Positions 37,061 through 46,300 of a stretch of DNA of 60,770 nucleotides are shown here, one piece after another; the stretch's first letter is position 1, and every line of letters starts with the position of its first letter. Location of the stretch: contig NZ_JAUZEE010000017.1 of assembly GCF_030705305.1 (NCBI RefSeq), positions 1-60,770 of the forward strand. The letters run 5' to 3'. A program made the translations under genes and the position numbers. This stretch comes from Leptothrix discophora (GTDB lineage Bacteria > Pseudomonadota > Gammaproteobacteria > Burkholderiales > Burkholderiaceae_C). The notes beneath the pieces were generated by a model. It was not told the origin of the DNA, searched no databases, and worked only from the letters and a program-made list of their open reading frames with translations.

Positions 37061-38755
37061 ATGAGCACGCTCGAAGCACGCACGAACGCCGCCAGCCCCC
37101 CCGAAACCGGCACGGCCGCCCGCACGCACGACATCGTCATCATGGGCGGCGGCCTGGCCGGCCTGACGCTGGCGCTGCAGCTGCGGCAGCGCGACCCGGC
37201 ACTCGACATCCTGGTGCTGGAGCGCCGCACGCACCCGGTGCCGCTGGCCTGCCACAAGGTCGGCGAATCGTCGGTCGAGATCGGCGCCCACTACTTCGAG
37301 CATGTGCTCGGGCTGGGCGAGCACCTGCGCGGCGCGCAGCTGCGCAAGTTCGGCTTCCGCTTCTTCTTCTCCGAGGGCCGGCGCGACATCGACCAGGTCA
37401 CCGAGCTGGGCGCCAGCCGGCCACTGCCGGTGCCGAGCTACCAGATCGACCGCGGCAGCTTCGAGAACTTCCTCGGCGAGGAATGCCAGCGTCGCGGCAT
37501 CCGCTTCGTCGACAGCGCGCTGATCCGCCAGGTCACCCTGAGCGAGGACGACGGCCCGCACCGCGTCAGCTGGCAACGCGCCGGCGAGCCGCAGCAGCCG
37601 GTCGAGGCGCGCTGGGTGATCGACGCCTGCGGCCGCGCCGGACTGATCAAGCGCCAGCTCGGCCTGGCGCGCGAGAACGCCCACCCGGCCCACGCGATCT
37701 GGTTCCGGGTCAAGGGCAGGATCGAGATCGACCGCTGGAGCGACAACCCCGACTGGCAGGCCCGCTGCGTCACGCCGACGCGCTGGCTGTCGACCAACCA
37801 CCTGGTCGGGCGCGGCTACTGGGTCTGGCTGATCCCGCTGTCCTCGGGGTCGCATTCGGTGGGCATCGTGGCCGATCCACGCATCCACCCGATCGACACC
37901 ATGGACACCTTCGACAAGGCCATGGACTGGTTCGGGCGCTACCAGCCGGCGCTGTTCGACGCGCTCGATCCGCGCCGCGACGACCTGCAGGACTTCGCCT
38001 TCTTCCGCCGCTTCTCCTACGACTGCAGCCAGGTCTTCTCGGCCCGGCGCTGGGCGCTGGCCGGCGAGGCCGGGCGCTTCCTCGACCCCTTCTACTCGCC
38101 CGGCAGCGACTTCATCGGCATCGGCAACACCTTCATCACCGAACTGGTCCTGCGCGACCGGGCCGGCCAGCGGCTGGAGGCCCACACCCAGGTCTACGAG
38201 CAGATCTTCCGGTCCTTCTACGACAGCACGCTGGCGCTCTACGTCGACCAGTACGACCTGTTCGGCGACCCGGAGGTGCTGCCGGCCAAGGTGGTGTGGG
38301 ACTACACCTACTACTGGAGCATCCTGGCCCAGCTGTTCTGCCACCAGCGCCTGACCGACCTGGGCATTCTGTCGCAGCTGCGTGACGAGCTGAGCCTGTG
38401 CCAGCAGCTCAACGTCGAGGTCCAGTCGCTGCTGCGCGAGTGGGGTCACCACAGCCAGCGCCGCAACCGGCCGGTGATGCTGGACCAGGCCTCGATCCCT
38501 TGGTTCGTCGCGCTCAACGCGAGCCTGCAGGAGCCGGTCGACGCGGCCGGCTTCAAGGCCCGCATCCAGGAGGGCTCGCGCCGGCTGCGCGCGCTGGCCG
38601 CCGAGTTGCGCGGACGGGCCCGCGCCGACCACCCGGCGCTGGACTGTCCGGCGCTGGACGCGCTGCTGCCCGACGGCAGCGTGAGCGCCTACGAGGCCAT
38701 GCTCTTCGACGCGCCCGATGCCCGTCGCGTCGATCACGCCGCGGCACCGGCCTGA
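37061..38755 (+). CDS. Flavin-dependent halogenase-like oxidoreductase (564 aa)
   Basis: The FAD-binding GGGLAGLTLALQL motif is at residue about 28. KVGESSVEIG follows, and the halogenase signature WxWxIP is present as YWVWLIPLSSGSHSVGIV. A Lys in LRKFGFRFFF is positioned like the catalytic Lys of flavin halogenases. Members of this family chlorinate or brominate aromatic or carrier-bound substrates; xanthomonadins are often brominated. It may therefore halogenate the aryl head group or polyene. It could instead be a halogenase-like hydroxylase or reductase, as the family is mixed. A reductase supplying FADH2 is not in the cluster. Confidence 0.75.
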   Translation: MSTLEARTNAASPPETGTAARTHDIVIMGGGLAGLTLALQLRQRDPALDILVLERRTHPVPLACHKVGESSVEIGAHYFEHVLGLGEHLRGAQLRKFGFRFFFSEGRRDIDQVTELGASRPLPVPSYQIDRGSFENFLGEECQRRGIRFVDSALIRQVTLSEDDGPHRVSWQRAGEPQQPVEARWVIDACGRAGLIKRQLGLARENAHPAHAIWFRVKGRIEIDRWSDNPDWQARCVTPTRWLSTNHLVGRGYWVWLIPLSSGSHSVGIVADPRIHPIDTMDTFDKAMDWFGRYQPALFDALDPRRDDLQDFAFFRRFSYDCSQVFSARRWALAGEAGRFLDPFYSPGSDFIGIGNTFITELVLRDRAGQRLEAHTQVYEQIFRSFYDSTLALYVDQYDLFGDPEVLPAKVVWDYTYYWSILAQLFCHQRLTDLGILSQLRDELSLCQQLNVEVQSLLREWGHHSQRRNRPVMLDQASIPWFVALNASLQEPVDAAGFKARIQEGSRRLRALAAELRGRARADHPALDCPALDALLPDGSVSAYEAMLFDAPDARRVDHAAAPA

Positions 38756-38772
38756 ACGCCCGACCGCTGCCG

Positions 38773-39489
38773 ATGCGCGCCGCCTCCGATCCCACCGCCC
38801 TGACCCCCAACGCAGTTCCTGCCGGCGACGGCTTCTACCCGGCGCTGTGGCGCTGCTGGCGTCGCCACCTGTGGGTCAAGGTGTTCGGCATCTCGGGCTT
38901 CATGTGGCTGTTCTTCATCGGCTACTTCCACCTGCTGCGCCATCCGGCCTACCCTGTGACGGTGATGCCGCTGACCTGGCTGGACCAGGCGATCCCGCTG
39001 CAGCCGGGCTGGCTGGCGGCCTACGTGTCGCTGTGGGTCTACGTCGGCATCGCGCCCGGCCTGTTCCTGACGCTGCGCCGGCTGGTGTCCTACGGGCTCT
39101 GGGTCGGCGCGATGTGCCTGACCGGCCTGGCCTGCTTCTACTTCTGGCCCAACGCGGTGCCGCCGCACGGCATCGACGTGTCCGGCCATGCCGGCTTCGC
39201 GCTGCTGCAGGGCGTGGACGCGGCCGGCAATGCCTGCCCGTCGCTGCATGTCGCCTCGGCGGCCTGGTCGGCGCTGTGGCTGCGTCGCCAGCTGACCGTG
39301 CTGGGCTCGCCGCGCCGCTGGCATGTCGTCAACATCGTCTGGTTCCTGGCGATCACCTATTCGACGCTGGCGACCAAGCAGCACGTCGCGCTCGATGCGC
39401 TCGCCGGCATGCTGCTGGGCGGCCTGTTCGCGCTGGCCGCGCTGCGCTGGGGGCCCCGTGCCGAAGGCGGTCCGCAAGGGGCCCGCTGA
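38773..39489 (+). CDS. PAP2-superfamily membrane protein (238 aa)
   Basis: Six membrane helices carry the phosphatase motifs PSLHVASAAW and KQHVALDALAG in the correct order; the first basic motif is less clear. Relatives hydrolyse lipid phosphates or transfer head groups, as in inositol phosphorylceramide synthases. In this setting it could move a phospho-head group onto, or off, the polyene lipid. It follows the halogenase-like gene by 17 bases. Confidence 0.78.
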   Translation: MRAASDPTALTPNAVPAGDGFYPALWRCWRRHLWVKVFGISGFMWLFFIGYFHLLRHPAYPVTVMPLTWLDQAIPLQPGWLAAYVSLWVYVGIAPGLFLTLRRLVSYGLWVGAMCLTGLACFYFWPNAVPPHGIDVSGHAGFALLQGVDAAGNACPSLHVASAAWSALWLRRQLTVLGSPRRWHVVNIVWFLAITYSTLATKQHVALDALAGMLLGGLFALAALRWGPRAEGGPQGAR

Positions 39490-39620
39490 TATCATTGCCC
39501 GCTCGCGGAAGAGACCGGAACCGGTGCAAGGGAGGCCCTGCACCAGTCAGCAATCCCCCCCCGGAATCCGACCCTTCGATGCATGCGATGGGGCAGCCGC
39601 CAGACCACGGAAACCAACAC

Positions 39621-39860
39621 ATGAGTTCGCTCCCTGAGCTTCAGGCCCTGATCCAGGAAAAGTACGGCCTCGATCCGTCCCAGCTCGACCCCCATGCCTC
39701 GATGGCACAGAGCGGCATCGATTCGCTGGCGCTGGTCGAGTTCCTCTTCGCGGTCGAGGACCACTACGGCATCAAGCTCCCGGAAGAGGAATCGACCGTC
39801 GACACGCTGGCCGCGCTGGCCGGTGTGGTCGACAAGGTCCGCGCTTCGCAGGCCGCCTGA
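39621..39860 (+). CDS. Second acyl carrier protein (79 aa)
   Basis: The phosphopantetheine Ser is in QSGIDSLALVEFLFAVEDHYG. Length is normal for a stand-alone ACP. Two ACPs are the rule in aryl polyene clusters, one for the starter and one for chain growth. A gap of 131 bases separates it from the PAP2 gene, so an internal promoter is possible (TATCAT near 39490 is a weak candidate). The KS gene follows after 10 bases. Confidence 0.9.
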   Translation: MSSLPELQALIQEKYGLDPSQLDPHASMAQSGIDSLALVEFLFAVEDHYGIKLPEEESTVDTLAALAGVVDKVRASQAA

Positions 39861-39870
39861 GCGGCAGCGC

Positions 39871-41088
39871 GTGAGCACCGGCATCCTCGTCACCGGCCTG
39901 GGCGTCGTCGCCCCGCACGGGCATGACGCTGCCTCGGTCTTCGAGGCGGTCGCCCGTGGCGAGTCGGCGGTCCGCGAACTGCCGATGGACCTGGCCCGGC
40001 CGGTTGCCGCCGCCACCGTCGACATCGACCTGACGCGCTGGTTCAACAAGCTCCAGTCCGCTGGCGTCGACCGCGTCAGCCAGCTGGCCGTCGCCGCCGC
40101 CGACCTGGCGGTGCAGGACGCCGGCGGCATCGGCCACGCCGCGCCCGAACGCATCGGCATCTACGTCGGTTGTGGCATGGGCGGCGCGGCCGCGCTGGAC
40201 ACCGCCTACCGCTCGACCAGCGGGCGGGTCTCGCCGCTGACCATTCCCGCCTTCATGCCCAACGCGCCGGCCGCCCATGTGGCGATGCGCCTGGGCGTGC
40301 GCGGCCCGGTGCTGACCTACGCGGTGGCCTGCGCCTCGTCGTCGGTCGCCATCGCCGAGGCGGCCAAGGCGGTGCGCTGCGGCGAGGTCGACCTGGCCAT
40401 CGCCGGCGGCACCGAATCGCTGATCGTGCCCGGCGTGGTGCTGACCTGGCAGGCGATGCAGACGCTCGCCACCTTCACCGCCGGTGGCGACGCCGCCATG
40501 CGCTGCTGCCGGCCCTTCGCGTCCGACCGCAGCGGCTTCGTGCTCGGCGAGGGCGCGGCCTTCCTGGTGCTCGAAAGCGCCGGGCGCGCCGCCGCCCGGC
40601 AGGCTCCGAAGCGCCATGCCGAACTGGCTGGCTGGGGCCTGAGCTGCGACGCCACGCACCTGACCAAGCCCGACGCGCAGGGTCAGCAACGCGCGCTGCG
40701 GGCCGCCCTGCAACTCTCCGGCCTGCAGCCGGCCGACATCGGCTATGTCAACGCCCACGGCACGGCCACCAAGGCCGGCGACGCGGTCGAGTGCGAGGCC
40801 ATCCGCGCGGTCTGGGGCGAGGCCCTGCCCGGCCTGCGTGTCAGCTCGACCAAGGCACTGCACGGCCACCTGCTGGGCGCGGCCGGCGCACTCGAAGCCG
40901 TCATCACGATCCAGTCGCTGGTCCGCCAGCAGCTGCCGCCGCAAGCCCACTGCGACACGCAGGACCCCCTCTGCGACGTGCCGCTGGCGCGCGCCGGCGA
41001 GCCCCTGGCACGACCGCTGGAGGCGGCGCTGAGCAGTTCCTTCGCCTTCGGCGGCACCAACTCGTCGCTGGTCTTCAAGCGGGCCTGA
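39871..41088 (+). CDS. FabF-like beta-ketoacyl-ACP synthase (405 aa)
   Basis: The active Cys is in VACASSSVAIAEAAKAV, and the His residues are in NAHGTATKAGD and KALHGHLLGAAG. It is closer to housekeeping FabF than the two KS/CLF-paired enzymes. The GTG start at 39871 fits the start VSTGILVTGLGVVAPHG; no upstream ATG is in frame close by. It may perform the first condensation or supply fatty acyl parts. Its end overlaps the convergent exonuclease-like gene by 14 bases. Confidence 0.88.
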   Translation: MSTGILVTGLGVVAPHGHDAASVFEAVARGESAVRELPMDLARPVAAATVDIDLTRWFNKLQSAGVDRVSQLAVAAADLAVQDAGGIGHAAPERIGIYVGCGMGGAAALDTAYRSTSGRVSPLTIPAFMPNAPAAHVAMRLGVRGPVLTYAVACASSSVAIAEAAKAVRCGEVDLAIAGGTESLIVPGVVLTWQAMQTLATFTAGGDAAMRCCRPFASDRSGFVLGEGAAFLVLESAGRAAARQAPKRHAELAGWGLSCDATHLTKPDAQGQQRALRAALQLSGLQPADIGYVNAHGTATKAGDAVECEAIRAVWGEALPGLRVSSTKALHGHLLGAAGALEAVITIQSLVRQQLPPQAHCDTQDPLCDVPLARAGEPLARPLEAALSSSFAFGGTNSSLVFKRA

Positions 41089-41611
41089 GCAGGACCGGCG
41101 AGGTGCGCCGGACCTCGGCCACGCTCAGCTGCAACACCCGCGCATCGGCACTGGCCCGGTGCCGCTGGCTGGCCAGCTCGCGCCGGACCCGGTCGCGCAC
41201 CGCATCGAAACGTTCAAGCTGCTCCTGCGGCAGCAGCTCGCGCAGGTCGCGCAGCCGAAAGGCCGGCACCGCGTCGGCGGCGTCGTAGAGCCGTGCCAGC
41301 CAGACGTAGTCATGCGCCCAGGCATCGCAATAGACCTGCTGCCCGGCCAGCGCCGCATTGAGCAGCCGCGCCACCATCGCCGGCGGCCGGCCGTGCGTGA
41401 CCAGGCGTTCGCGGGCGATGCCGTGGACCCGCTCGGCACCGGCGTCCCAGCCGGTCCAGTCGGGATCGGGGTGGACCAGCATGCAGCCGGTCTCGCCGGC
41501 CGGGCCGACGTAGCCGACCTCGATCGGGTAGCTGCCCTTGCCGAAACCCGATGCCTCGACGTCCAGCACCCAGGGCAGGCCGGTCGGATCGGGTGTCGGG
41601 ACAGCGGCCAT
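41075..41611 (-). CDS. DEDDh-type 3'-5' exonuclease-like protein (178 aa)
   Basis: The motifs LDVEASGFGKGSYPIEVG (D-x-E), a central Asp-rich segment (DAWAHDYVWLARL) and HRASADARV (H-x-A-x-x-D) are those of the DnaQ/RNase T fold. The substrate is unknown. It is read convergent to the pigment genes and probably has no direct part in pigment synthesis. It is 46 bases after the kinase gene on the same strand. Confidence 0.7.
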   Translation of the reverse strand: MAAVPTPDPTGLPWVLDVEASGFGKGSYPIEVGYVGPAGETGCMLVHPDPDWTGWDAGAERVHGIARERLVTHGRPPAMVARLLNAALAGQQVYCDAWAHDYVWLARLYDAADAVPAFRLRDLRELLPQEQLERFDAVRDRVRRELASQRHRASADARVLQLSVAEVRRTSPVLLRPA

Positions 41612-41657
41612 GTCTGCTCGGGGTCGGGGTGTCAGGACGGGGTGTCAGGAAGGGCTC

Positions 41658-43115
41658 TCAGGACGGGCTGTCCGGCCCAGGCTCGCCCGATGCGGCGCTC
41701 GGCACGCGCACCACCGTGACGGTGCATTCGGCCTGCGCGACGACCTCGGACGACACGCTGCCCAGGTAGCGCCGCAGCGCCGAGTTGCCGCGCGCGCCCA
41801 TCACGATGTGGTCGACCTGGGTGCGGCGGGCGAACTCGATGATGGCGGTGGCCGCATCCGGCGCCTCCAGCACGTGGAAGGTCAGCCGGTTGTCGGCCAG
41901 GCCGAGCGCCTGCGACAGCGGCCGGGCCCAGTGCTTGAGGCCGACCAGCTGCTTGACGTGCAGGCTGTTGCCCTGCTTGTCGATCAGCTCGTCCATGCCG
42001 ATGCGGTTGGTCTTCATGACGCTCACGCAAGCAAGACGTGCGCCCTGCTCGGTGATGACGATGCGGCGCACGGTCTCGCGCAGCAGGTCGAGCAGGTCGT
42101 CGGTCGCGCCGCTGACGTCGACCGCCGCCAGCACGATGGGCGCGCGCTTGAGCTGCTCGGACACGCTGGGCCGCTCGACCGGCTCGGCGCCGAGCGCCTT
42201 GAACCAGCGGCTCAGGCGCTGCAGCTGGCCGCCGGTGTCGCGCTGGCGGGCCCGTTCGGTCAGCGGCACCTCCATCGGGTTGGCCAGGTCCTGGGCCAGG
42301 TGGGCGGCGCTCGGGTGGCGCTTGTCGGCCTGGACCTCCAGGCAGCGCAGGATGATCTCCTGCAGCCAGGGCGGGCAGTCCGGCCGCAGCGTGATCGGTG
42401 GCACCGGACGGACATAGAGCCGCTCGCGCAGCCCGCGCACGCTGTTGGGCGCACCGAAGGGGCGCGCGCCGGTCACCAGGTGGTAGAGCATCACGCCGAG
42501 CGCGAACAGGTCCGATCGGGGCTCGCTGCGCACGAACTGGACCTGCTCGGGCGACATGTACGGCCCGGTGCCCATGGGCAGGTTGAACTCCTCGTCCAGC
42601 AGGTCGGGCAGGTGGTCGTGGCGGCTCAGGCCGAAGTCGACCAGCACCGCCTCGCCGCTCGGTCGGAACAGGATGTTGCTGGGCTTGATGTCGAGGTGGA
42701 TGACGTGCTGGCGGTGCAGGTCGTGCAGCGCGGTGGCCACGCGGATGCCGATGCCGACGACCTCGTCGATCGGCAGCGGCGCCCGGTCCAGGCGCGGCCG
42801 CAGCGACTCGCCGGCGATCTGCTCCATCACGATGTAGGGCCGGGTGATGAAGTCGCCGCGGGCGACGAAGCGTGGCACATGAACGCCGCGCAGCGTCGGC
42901 AGGATCATCTGCTCGACCTCGAAGCCGACGATGGTGGCCGGGTCCTCGCCGCCCTTGATGCGCGGCACCTTCATCAGCAGCGCGCTGCCGTGTTCCGGAT
43001 GGCTGACGCGCCACAGGTTGGCCATGCCACCCTGGTGCAGGCGCTCCAGCAGCTCGAAGCCGTCGATCACGTCGCCGGCGTTGAGCGGCGATTGGCTGGC
43101 GGTGTCGTCGATCAA
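41658..43115 (-). CDS. Ser/Thr protein kinase fused to a UspA domain (485 aa)
   Basis: The kinase half (residues about 15-280) has the loop RLHQGGMANLW, the Lys in LLMKVPRI, HLDIKPSN and DFGLSRH, and an MSPEQ segment, so it should be active. The C-terminal 150 residues form a UspA domain with the nucleotide motif GARGNSALRRYLGS. There is no membrane segment. A TTG start at 43115 is chosen because GGAGGA lies 10 bases upstream; the longer frame is rich in Arg and Pro and not kinase-like. The phosphoesterase gene precedes it by 80 bases on the same strand. Confidence 0.82.
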   Translation of the reverse strand: MIDDTASQSPLNAGDVIDGFELLERLHQGGMANLWRVSHPEHGSALLMKVPRIKGGEDPATIVGFEVEQMILPTLRGVHVPRFVARGDFITRPYIVMEQIAGESLRPRLDRAPLPIDEVVGIGIRVATALHDLHRQHVIHLDIKPSNILFRPSGEAVLVDFGLSRHDHLPDLLDEEFNLPMGTGPYMSPEQVQFVRSEPRSDLFALGVMLYHLVTGARPFGAPNSVRGLRERLYVRPVPPITLRPDCPPWLQEIILRCLEVQADKRHPSAAHLAQDLANPMEVPLTERARQRDTGGQLQRLSRWFKALGAEPVERPSVSEQLKRAPIVLAAVDVSGATDDLLDLLRETVRRIVITEQGARLACVSVMKTNRIGMDELIDKQGNSLHVKQLVGLKHWARPLSQALGLADNRLTFHVLEAPDAATAIIEFARRTQVDHIVMGARGNSALRRYLGSVSSEVVAQAECTVTVVRVPSAASGEPGPDSPS

Positions 43116-43195
43116 GTTCCAGTCCTCCCTCGGGTATCCGGTCCGGCGCCGTGGTCCGACGCTCGGCTGGCCTGCATCGATCTCGCGGACGACCC

Positions 43196-43939
43196 TCAGG
43201 TGCCGTCGACCAGCCGCGTGGCCAGCGTGCGCGGCAGGCCGGCGGCGACGATCTTGGCGCCGGTGGTCTCGTGGTCGTAGGGCACGCGGTGGAAGGTCAG
43301 CGTGTGGCGGGCGCTGTCGAACATGGCCCAGCAGGCCGCCGGGTTGCCGTCGCGCGGCTGGCCAGTCGAGCCGGGGATCGCCAGCCACTGGCGGTGGCCG
43401 GGCACCGGCACCGCGACACCGGGCACCGGCTTGAAGTCGGCGATCTTGCCGGTGCTGGACATGTGATAGAGCGTCGGGTGATGCACATGCCCGCAGAAGG
43501 TGTGGCGGCAGTCGGTGGCGTGCATGCTGCGCACGGCCTCGGTGCGGCCGAGGATGTACTCCCAGCCGGTCGGCGCGTGGGCATTGGCATGCACGAACAG
43601 GCAGCCGCTGTCCTCGACCTTGTAGGGCAGGCTGGCGAGGAACTCGATCTGGGCAGGGCTGAGCTGCTCGCGGGTCCAGAGGATGGCGCGGCGCGCGTCC
43701 TCGACCAGGTTGGGGCTGGGGCCCAGCACGATGGCGTCGTCGTGGTTGCCACGCACGGCGATGGCGCCCTGCGCGACCAGGTCCTGCACGCGTTCGACCA
43801 CCCAGCCCGGATCGGCGCCGTAGCCGACGAAATCGCCGAGCAGCGCGATGCGTTCGGCGCCGTGCAGGTGGGCCTGCTCCAGCACGGCCTCGAAGGCTTC
43901 GCGGTTGGCGTGGATGTCGGTGATGAGGGCGAGCTTCAT
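43196..43939 (-). CDS. Metallophosphoesterase, calcineurin-like (247 aa)
   Basis: The five metal motifs are visible in order: TDIHANREAFEAVL, LGDFVGYGADP, GNHDD, FVHANAHAP and CGHVHHP. Relatives act on diadenosine polyphosphates, cyclic nucleotides or phosphoproteins. It lies directly before the Ser/Thr kinase on the same strand, so the two may be a writer-eraser pair. It is divergent from the chorismatase gene with 261 bases between starts, in which no other gene was seen. Confidence 0.82.
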   Translation of the reverse strand: MKLALITDIHANREAFEAVLEQAHLHGAERIALLGDFVGYGADPGWVVERVQDLVAQGAIAVRGNHDDAIVLGPSPNLVEDARRAILWTREQLSPAQIEFLASLPYKVEDSGCLFVHANAHAPTGWEYILGRTEAVRSMHATDCRHTFCGHVHHPTLYHMSSTGKIADFKPVPGVAVPVPGHRQWLAIPGSTGQPRDGNPAACWAMFDSARHTLTFHRVPYDHETTGAKIVAAGLPRTLATRLVDGT

Positions 43940-44200
43940 GGTGGTGTCGGGGGCGGTGCGGCGGGGTCGCCGGCAGGCTGCAAGGATAGCCGCGAGGGTC
44001 CGCGCGACCGGCTGGCGCAACCCGTGCAGGTTGCGGGACGGCGCTGACGCCGGACTGTCCACCGCCGCACCGGCAGGCAGGTTCCGCGCCGACCTTGAGC
44101 CGCGTCAGTGCAGCGGCGGAAGCCAGGCGGCAGCCCCGTAAAATTCAGGGTTCCTGCCGATGGCGCCGCAGCCATGCGGGCCTCGTCGACCCGCCCCGCC

Positions 44201-45367
44201 ATGCCGCATCCGACGCCGACCTTTCCGCCGTACCCGCTGCCCGCCGCCGTCCTCCAGCCAGCCCGCCTGGCCTGGCCTGACGCGACGGCGCCGGTCGGGG
44301 ACGACCCGCACCGGCTGGACCTGCAGGTGCACCGGCCCGGCCCGCGCCCGTGTCCGTGCCCGAGCGAGCCGGCCGCCGCTGCGCCGCAGCTGCTCGGACC
44401 GCTGCCGGCGATGGCCGAGCTCTGGCGCGCCCCGCGTCCCGTGCGGCGCGGCATCGACGGCCCGCTGCGCTGGGCCTGCGACGGCGACTGGCTGCATGCC
44501 CGCGTCCACATCGACGAGGCCGGCGAGCCCGACGGCCTGATCGGCGCCTCACGCCGGGCCTACGCCACGCTGTTCGCGCTGATGGCCCACCACGGGCTGA
44601 CACAGCCGGCACGCTTCTGGAACTACCTGGCGGAGATCAACGCCGAGACCGACAGCCCGCAAGGCCGGCTGGAGCGCTACCGGCAGTTCAACATCGGCCG
44701 CCAGCAGGCCTTCGCCACCGCCGGGCAGGCCGCCTGCGACGGCGCACCGGCGGCCTGCGCGCTCGGCACCGAGGCCGGCGCACTGAGCGTCGCGCTGCTG
44801 GCCGGACGCATCGCGCCGCGCCCGATCGAGAACCCGCGCCAGGTCAGCGCCTACCGCTACCCGAGCGACTACGGCCCCGTCAGCCCGACCTTCTCGCGCG
44901 CCGCCGAGCTGCGCCTGTCGCCCGGGCACAGCCTGCTGTTCGTCTCGGGCACCGCCAGCATCGTCGGCCATGCCAGCATGCACCTGGGCGACGTGGCCGA
45001 GCAGACCCGCGAGGCGCTGCGCAACATCGACGTGCTGCTGGCCCAGGTCGAGACCGGTCCGGTGGCGCGGCCGCAGTCCGAAAGCGGCCTGGCCGTGCTG
45101 CGTGCCACGCTGGACCTGACCGTCTACCTGCGCACCGCAAGCGACCTGTCACCGGTGCGGTCGATCATCGCGGGCTGGCTGCGGCAAGGTGCCGGCACGC
45201 CCGGCCAGCGCGCGGCCGCACAGGCGGCACTCGATCGTTGCCTCTGGCTGCGCGCGGACGTCTGCCGCGCCGAGCTGCTGGTCGAGATCGAGGCGCAGGC
45301 CGCGTTCGGTCCGGCCGTCATCCCTGCCACCCCCGAACCCGACCATCCCCACGGAGCCTCCGCATGA
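44201..45367 (+). CDS. Chorismatase of the FkbO/Hyg5/XanB2 family (388 aa)
   Basis: The diagnostic parts are YRYPSDYGPVSPTFSRAAE and LFVSGTASIVGHASMHLGDV with TREALRNIDVLL, as in XanB2, which turns chorismate into 3- or 4-hydroxybenzoate for xanthomonadin and ubiquinone. An N-terminal extension of about 60 residues is Pro-rich and poorly conserved. ATG 44201 is used; one at 44174 is also in frame. No tyrosine or histidine ammonia-lyase was found here, so this enzyme is the probable source of the aromatic starter. It overlaps the next gene by 4 bases. Confidence 0.85.
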   Translation: MPHPTPTFPPYPLPAAVLQPARLAWPDATAPVGDDPHRLDLQVHRPGPRPCPCPSEPAAAAPQLLGPLPAMAELWRAPRPVRRGIDGPLRWACDGDWLHARVHIDEAGEPDGLIGASRRAYATLFALMAHHGLTQPARFWNYLAEINAETDSPQGRLERYRQFNIGRQQAFATAGQAACDGAPAACALGTEAGALSVALLAGRIAPRPIENPRQVSAYRYPSDYGPVSPTFSRAAELRLSPGHSLLFVSGTASIVGHASMHLGDVAEQTREALRNIDVLLAQVETGPVARPQSESGLAVLRATLDLTVYLRTASDLSPVRSIIAGWLRQGAGTPGQRAAAQAALDRCLWLRADVCRAELLVEIEAQAAFGPAVIPATPEPDHPHGASA

Positions 45368-46296
45368 CCCATCGCCCGCGCGGCATCCCGGCCGCCCGCC
45401 TCGCGGCGGCGCTCGCCCTGTCCAGCCTGGCACTGGCCGGCCTGCGTACGGCCCAGGCCGCCGAAGCCATCGAAGCCGCTGCCACGACGCCGGTCGATCC
45501 GGCCATCGTCATCACGCCCGATGCGCCGGCCCGACCGGTCGTCAAGTCGCTGCCGCTGTGGGAGCTGGGCGCGGGCCTGAGCCTGCTGCGCCTGCCCGAC
45601 TACCGCGGCGCCGAGACCTACCGCGGCTACGCCTTGCCGGTGCCCTTCCTGGTCTACCGCGGCAACTTCCTGCGGGCCGACCGCGAGGGCGCGCGCGCCG
45701 TGCTGCTGGACACCTCGGTGGCCGAGCTGGAGGTCAGCGTCAACGCCAGCCCACCGGTCTACACCGACACGACCGGCGCACGCGCGGGCATGCGGCGCGT
45801 GCCGGCCACCTTCGAGATCGGCCCCAAGCTGCGCAGCACGCTGCTGCGCACGCCCGGCCTGCGCCTGAACCTGGAGGTGCCGGTGCGCGCGATGTTGACG
45901 ATCGAGTCCTCGCCGCGCCGCGTCGGCACCGTCTTCACGCCCAACCTGGACCTGTCGATCAGCACCGGCACACCGTGGCGGCTGGGCTTCCAGGGCGGAC
46001 CGTTCTGGGCCTCGCGCGGCGTCCACCAGCGCATCTACGGCGTGAGCACCGGCGAGGCGACCGCGACCCGGCCGGCCTACGAGGCGCGTGGAGGCTACGG
46101 CGGCTGGCAGGCGCTGGTCGGCACCTCGCGGCGCTACGAGAGCCACTGGGTCGGTGCCTTCCTGCGCTACGACCACGTCGGCGGCGCCGTCTTTGGCGAC
46201 AGCCCGCTGGTGCGCTCGCGCAGCAACCTCAGCGGCGGCGTGGCGATGTCCTGGATCTTCGCGACCTCGTCCGAGCAGGTCCGGCGACCGGACTGA
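45364..46296 (+). CDS. MipA/OmpV-family outer-membrane protein (310 aa)
   Basis: A signal peptide (residues about 1-31, ending in TAQAAEA) is followed by alternating beta segments, with ELGAGLSLLRLPDYRGAETYRGY at the first strands and a C-terminal aromatic beta strand (VAMSWIFA). MipA/OmpV proteins are barrels that interact with murein enzymes or host factors; their transport role is unclear. In this operon it may help place the pigment in the outer membrane. It is translationally coupled to the chorismatase. Confidence 0.78.
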   Translation: MTHRPRGIPAARLAAALALSSLALAGLRTAQAAEAIEAAATTPVDPAIVITPDAPARPVVKSLPLWELGAGLSLLRLPDYRGAETYRGYALPVPFLVYRGNFLRADREGARAVLLDTSVAELEVSVNASPPVYTDTTGARAGMRRVPATFEIGPKLRSTLLRTPGLRLNLEVPVRAMLTIESSPRRVGTVFTPNLDLSISTGTPWRLGFQGGPFWASRGVHQRIYGVSTGEATATRPAYEARGGYGGWQALVGTSRRYESHWVGAFLRYDHVGGAVFGDSPLVRSRSNLSGGVAMSWIFATSSEQVRRPD

Positions 46297-46300
46297 CGCC

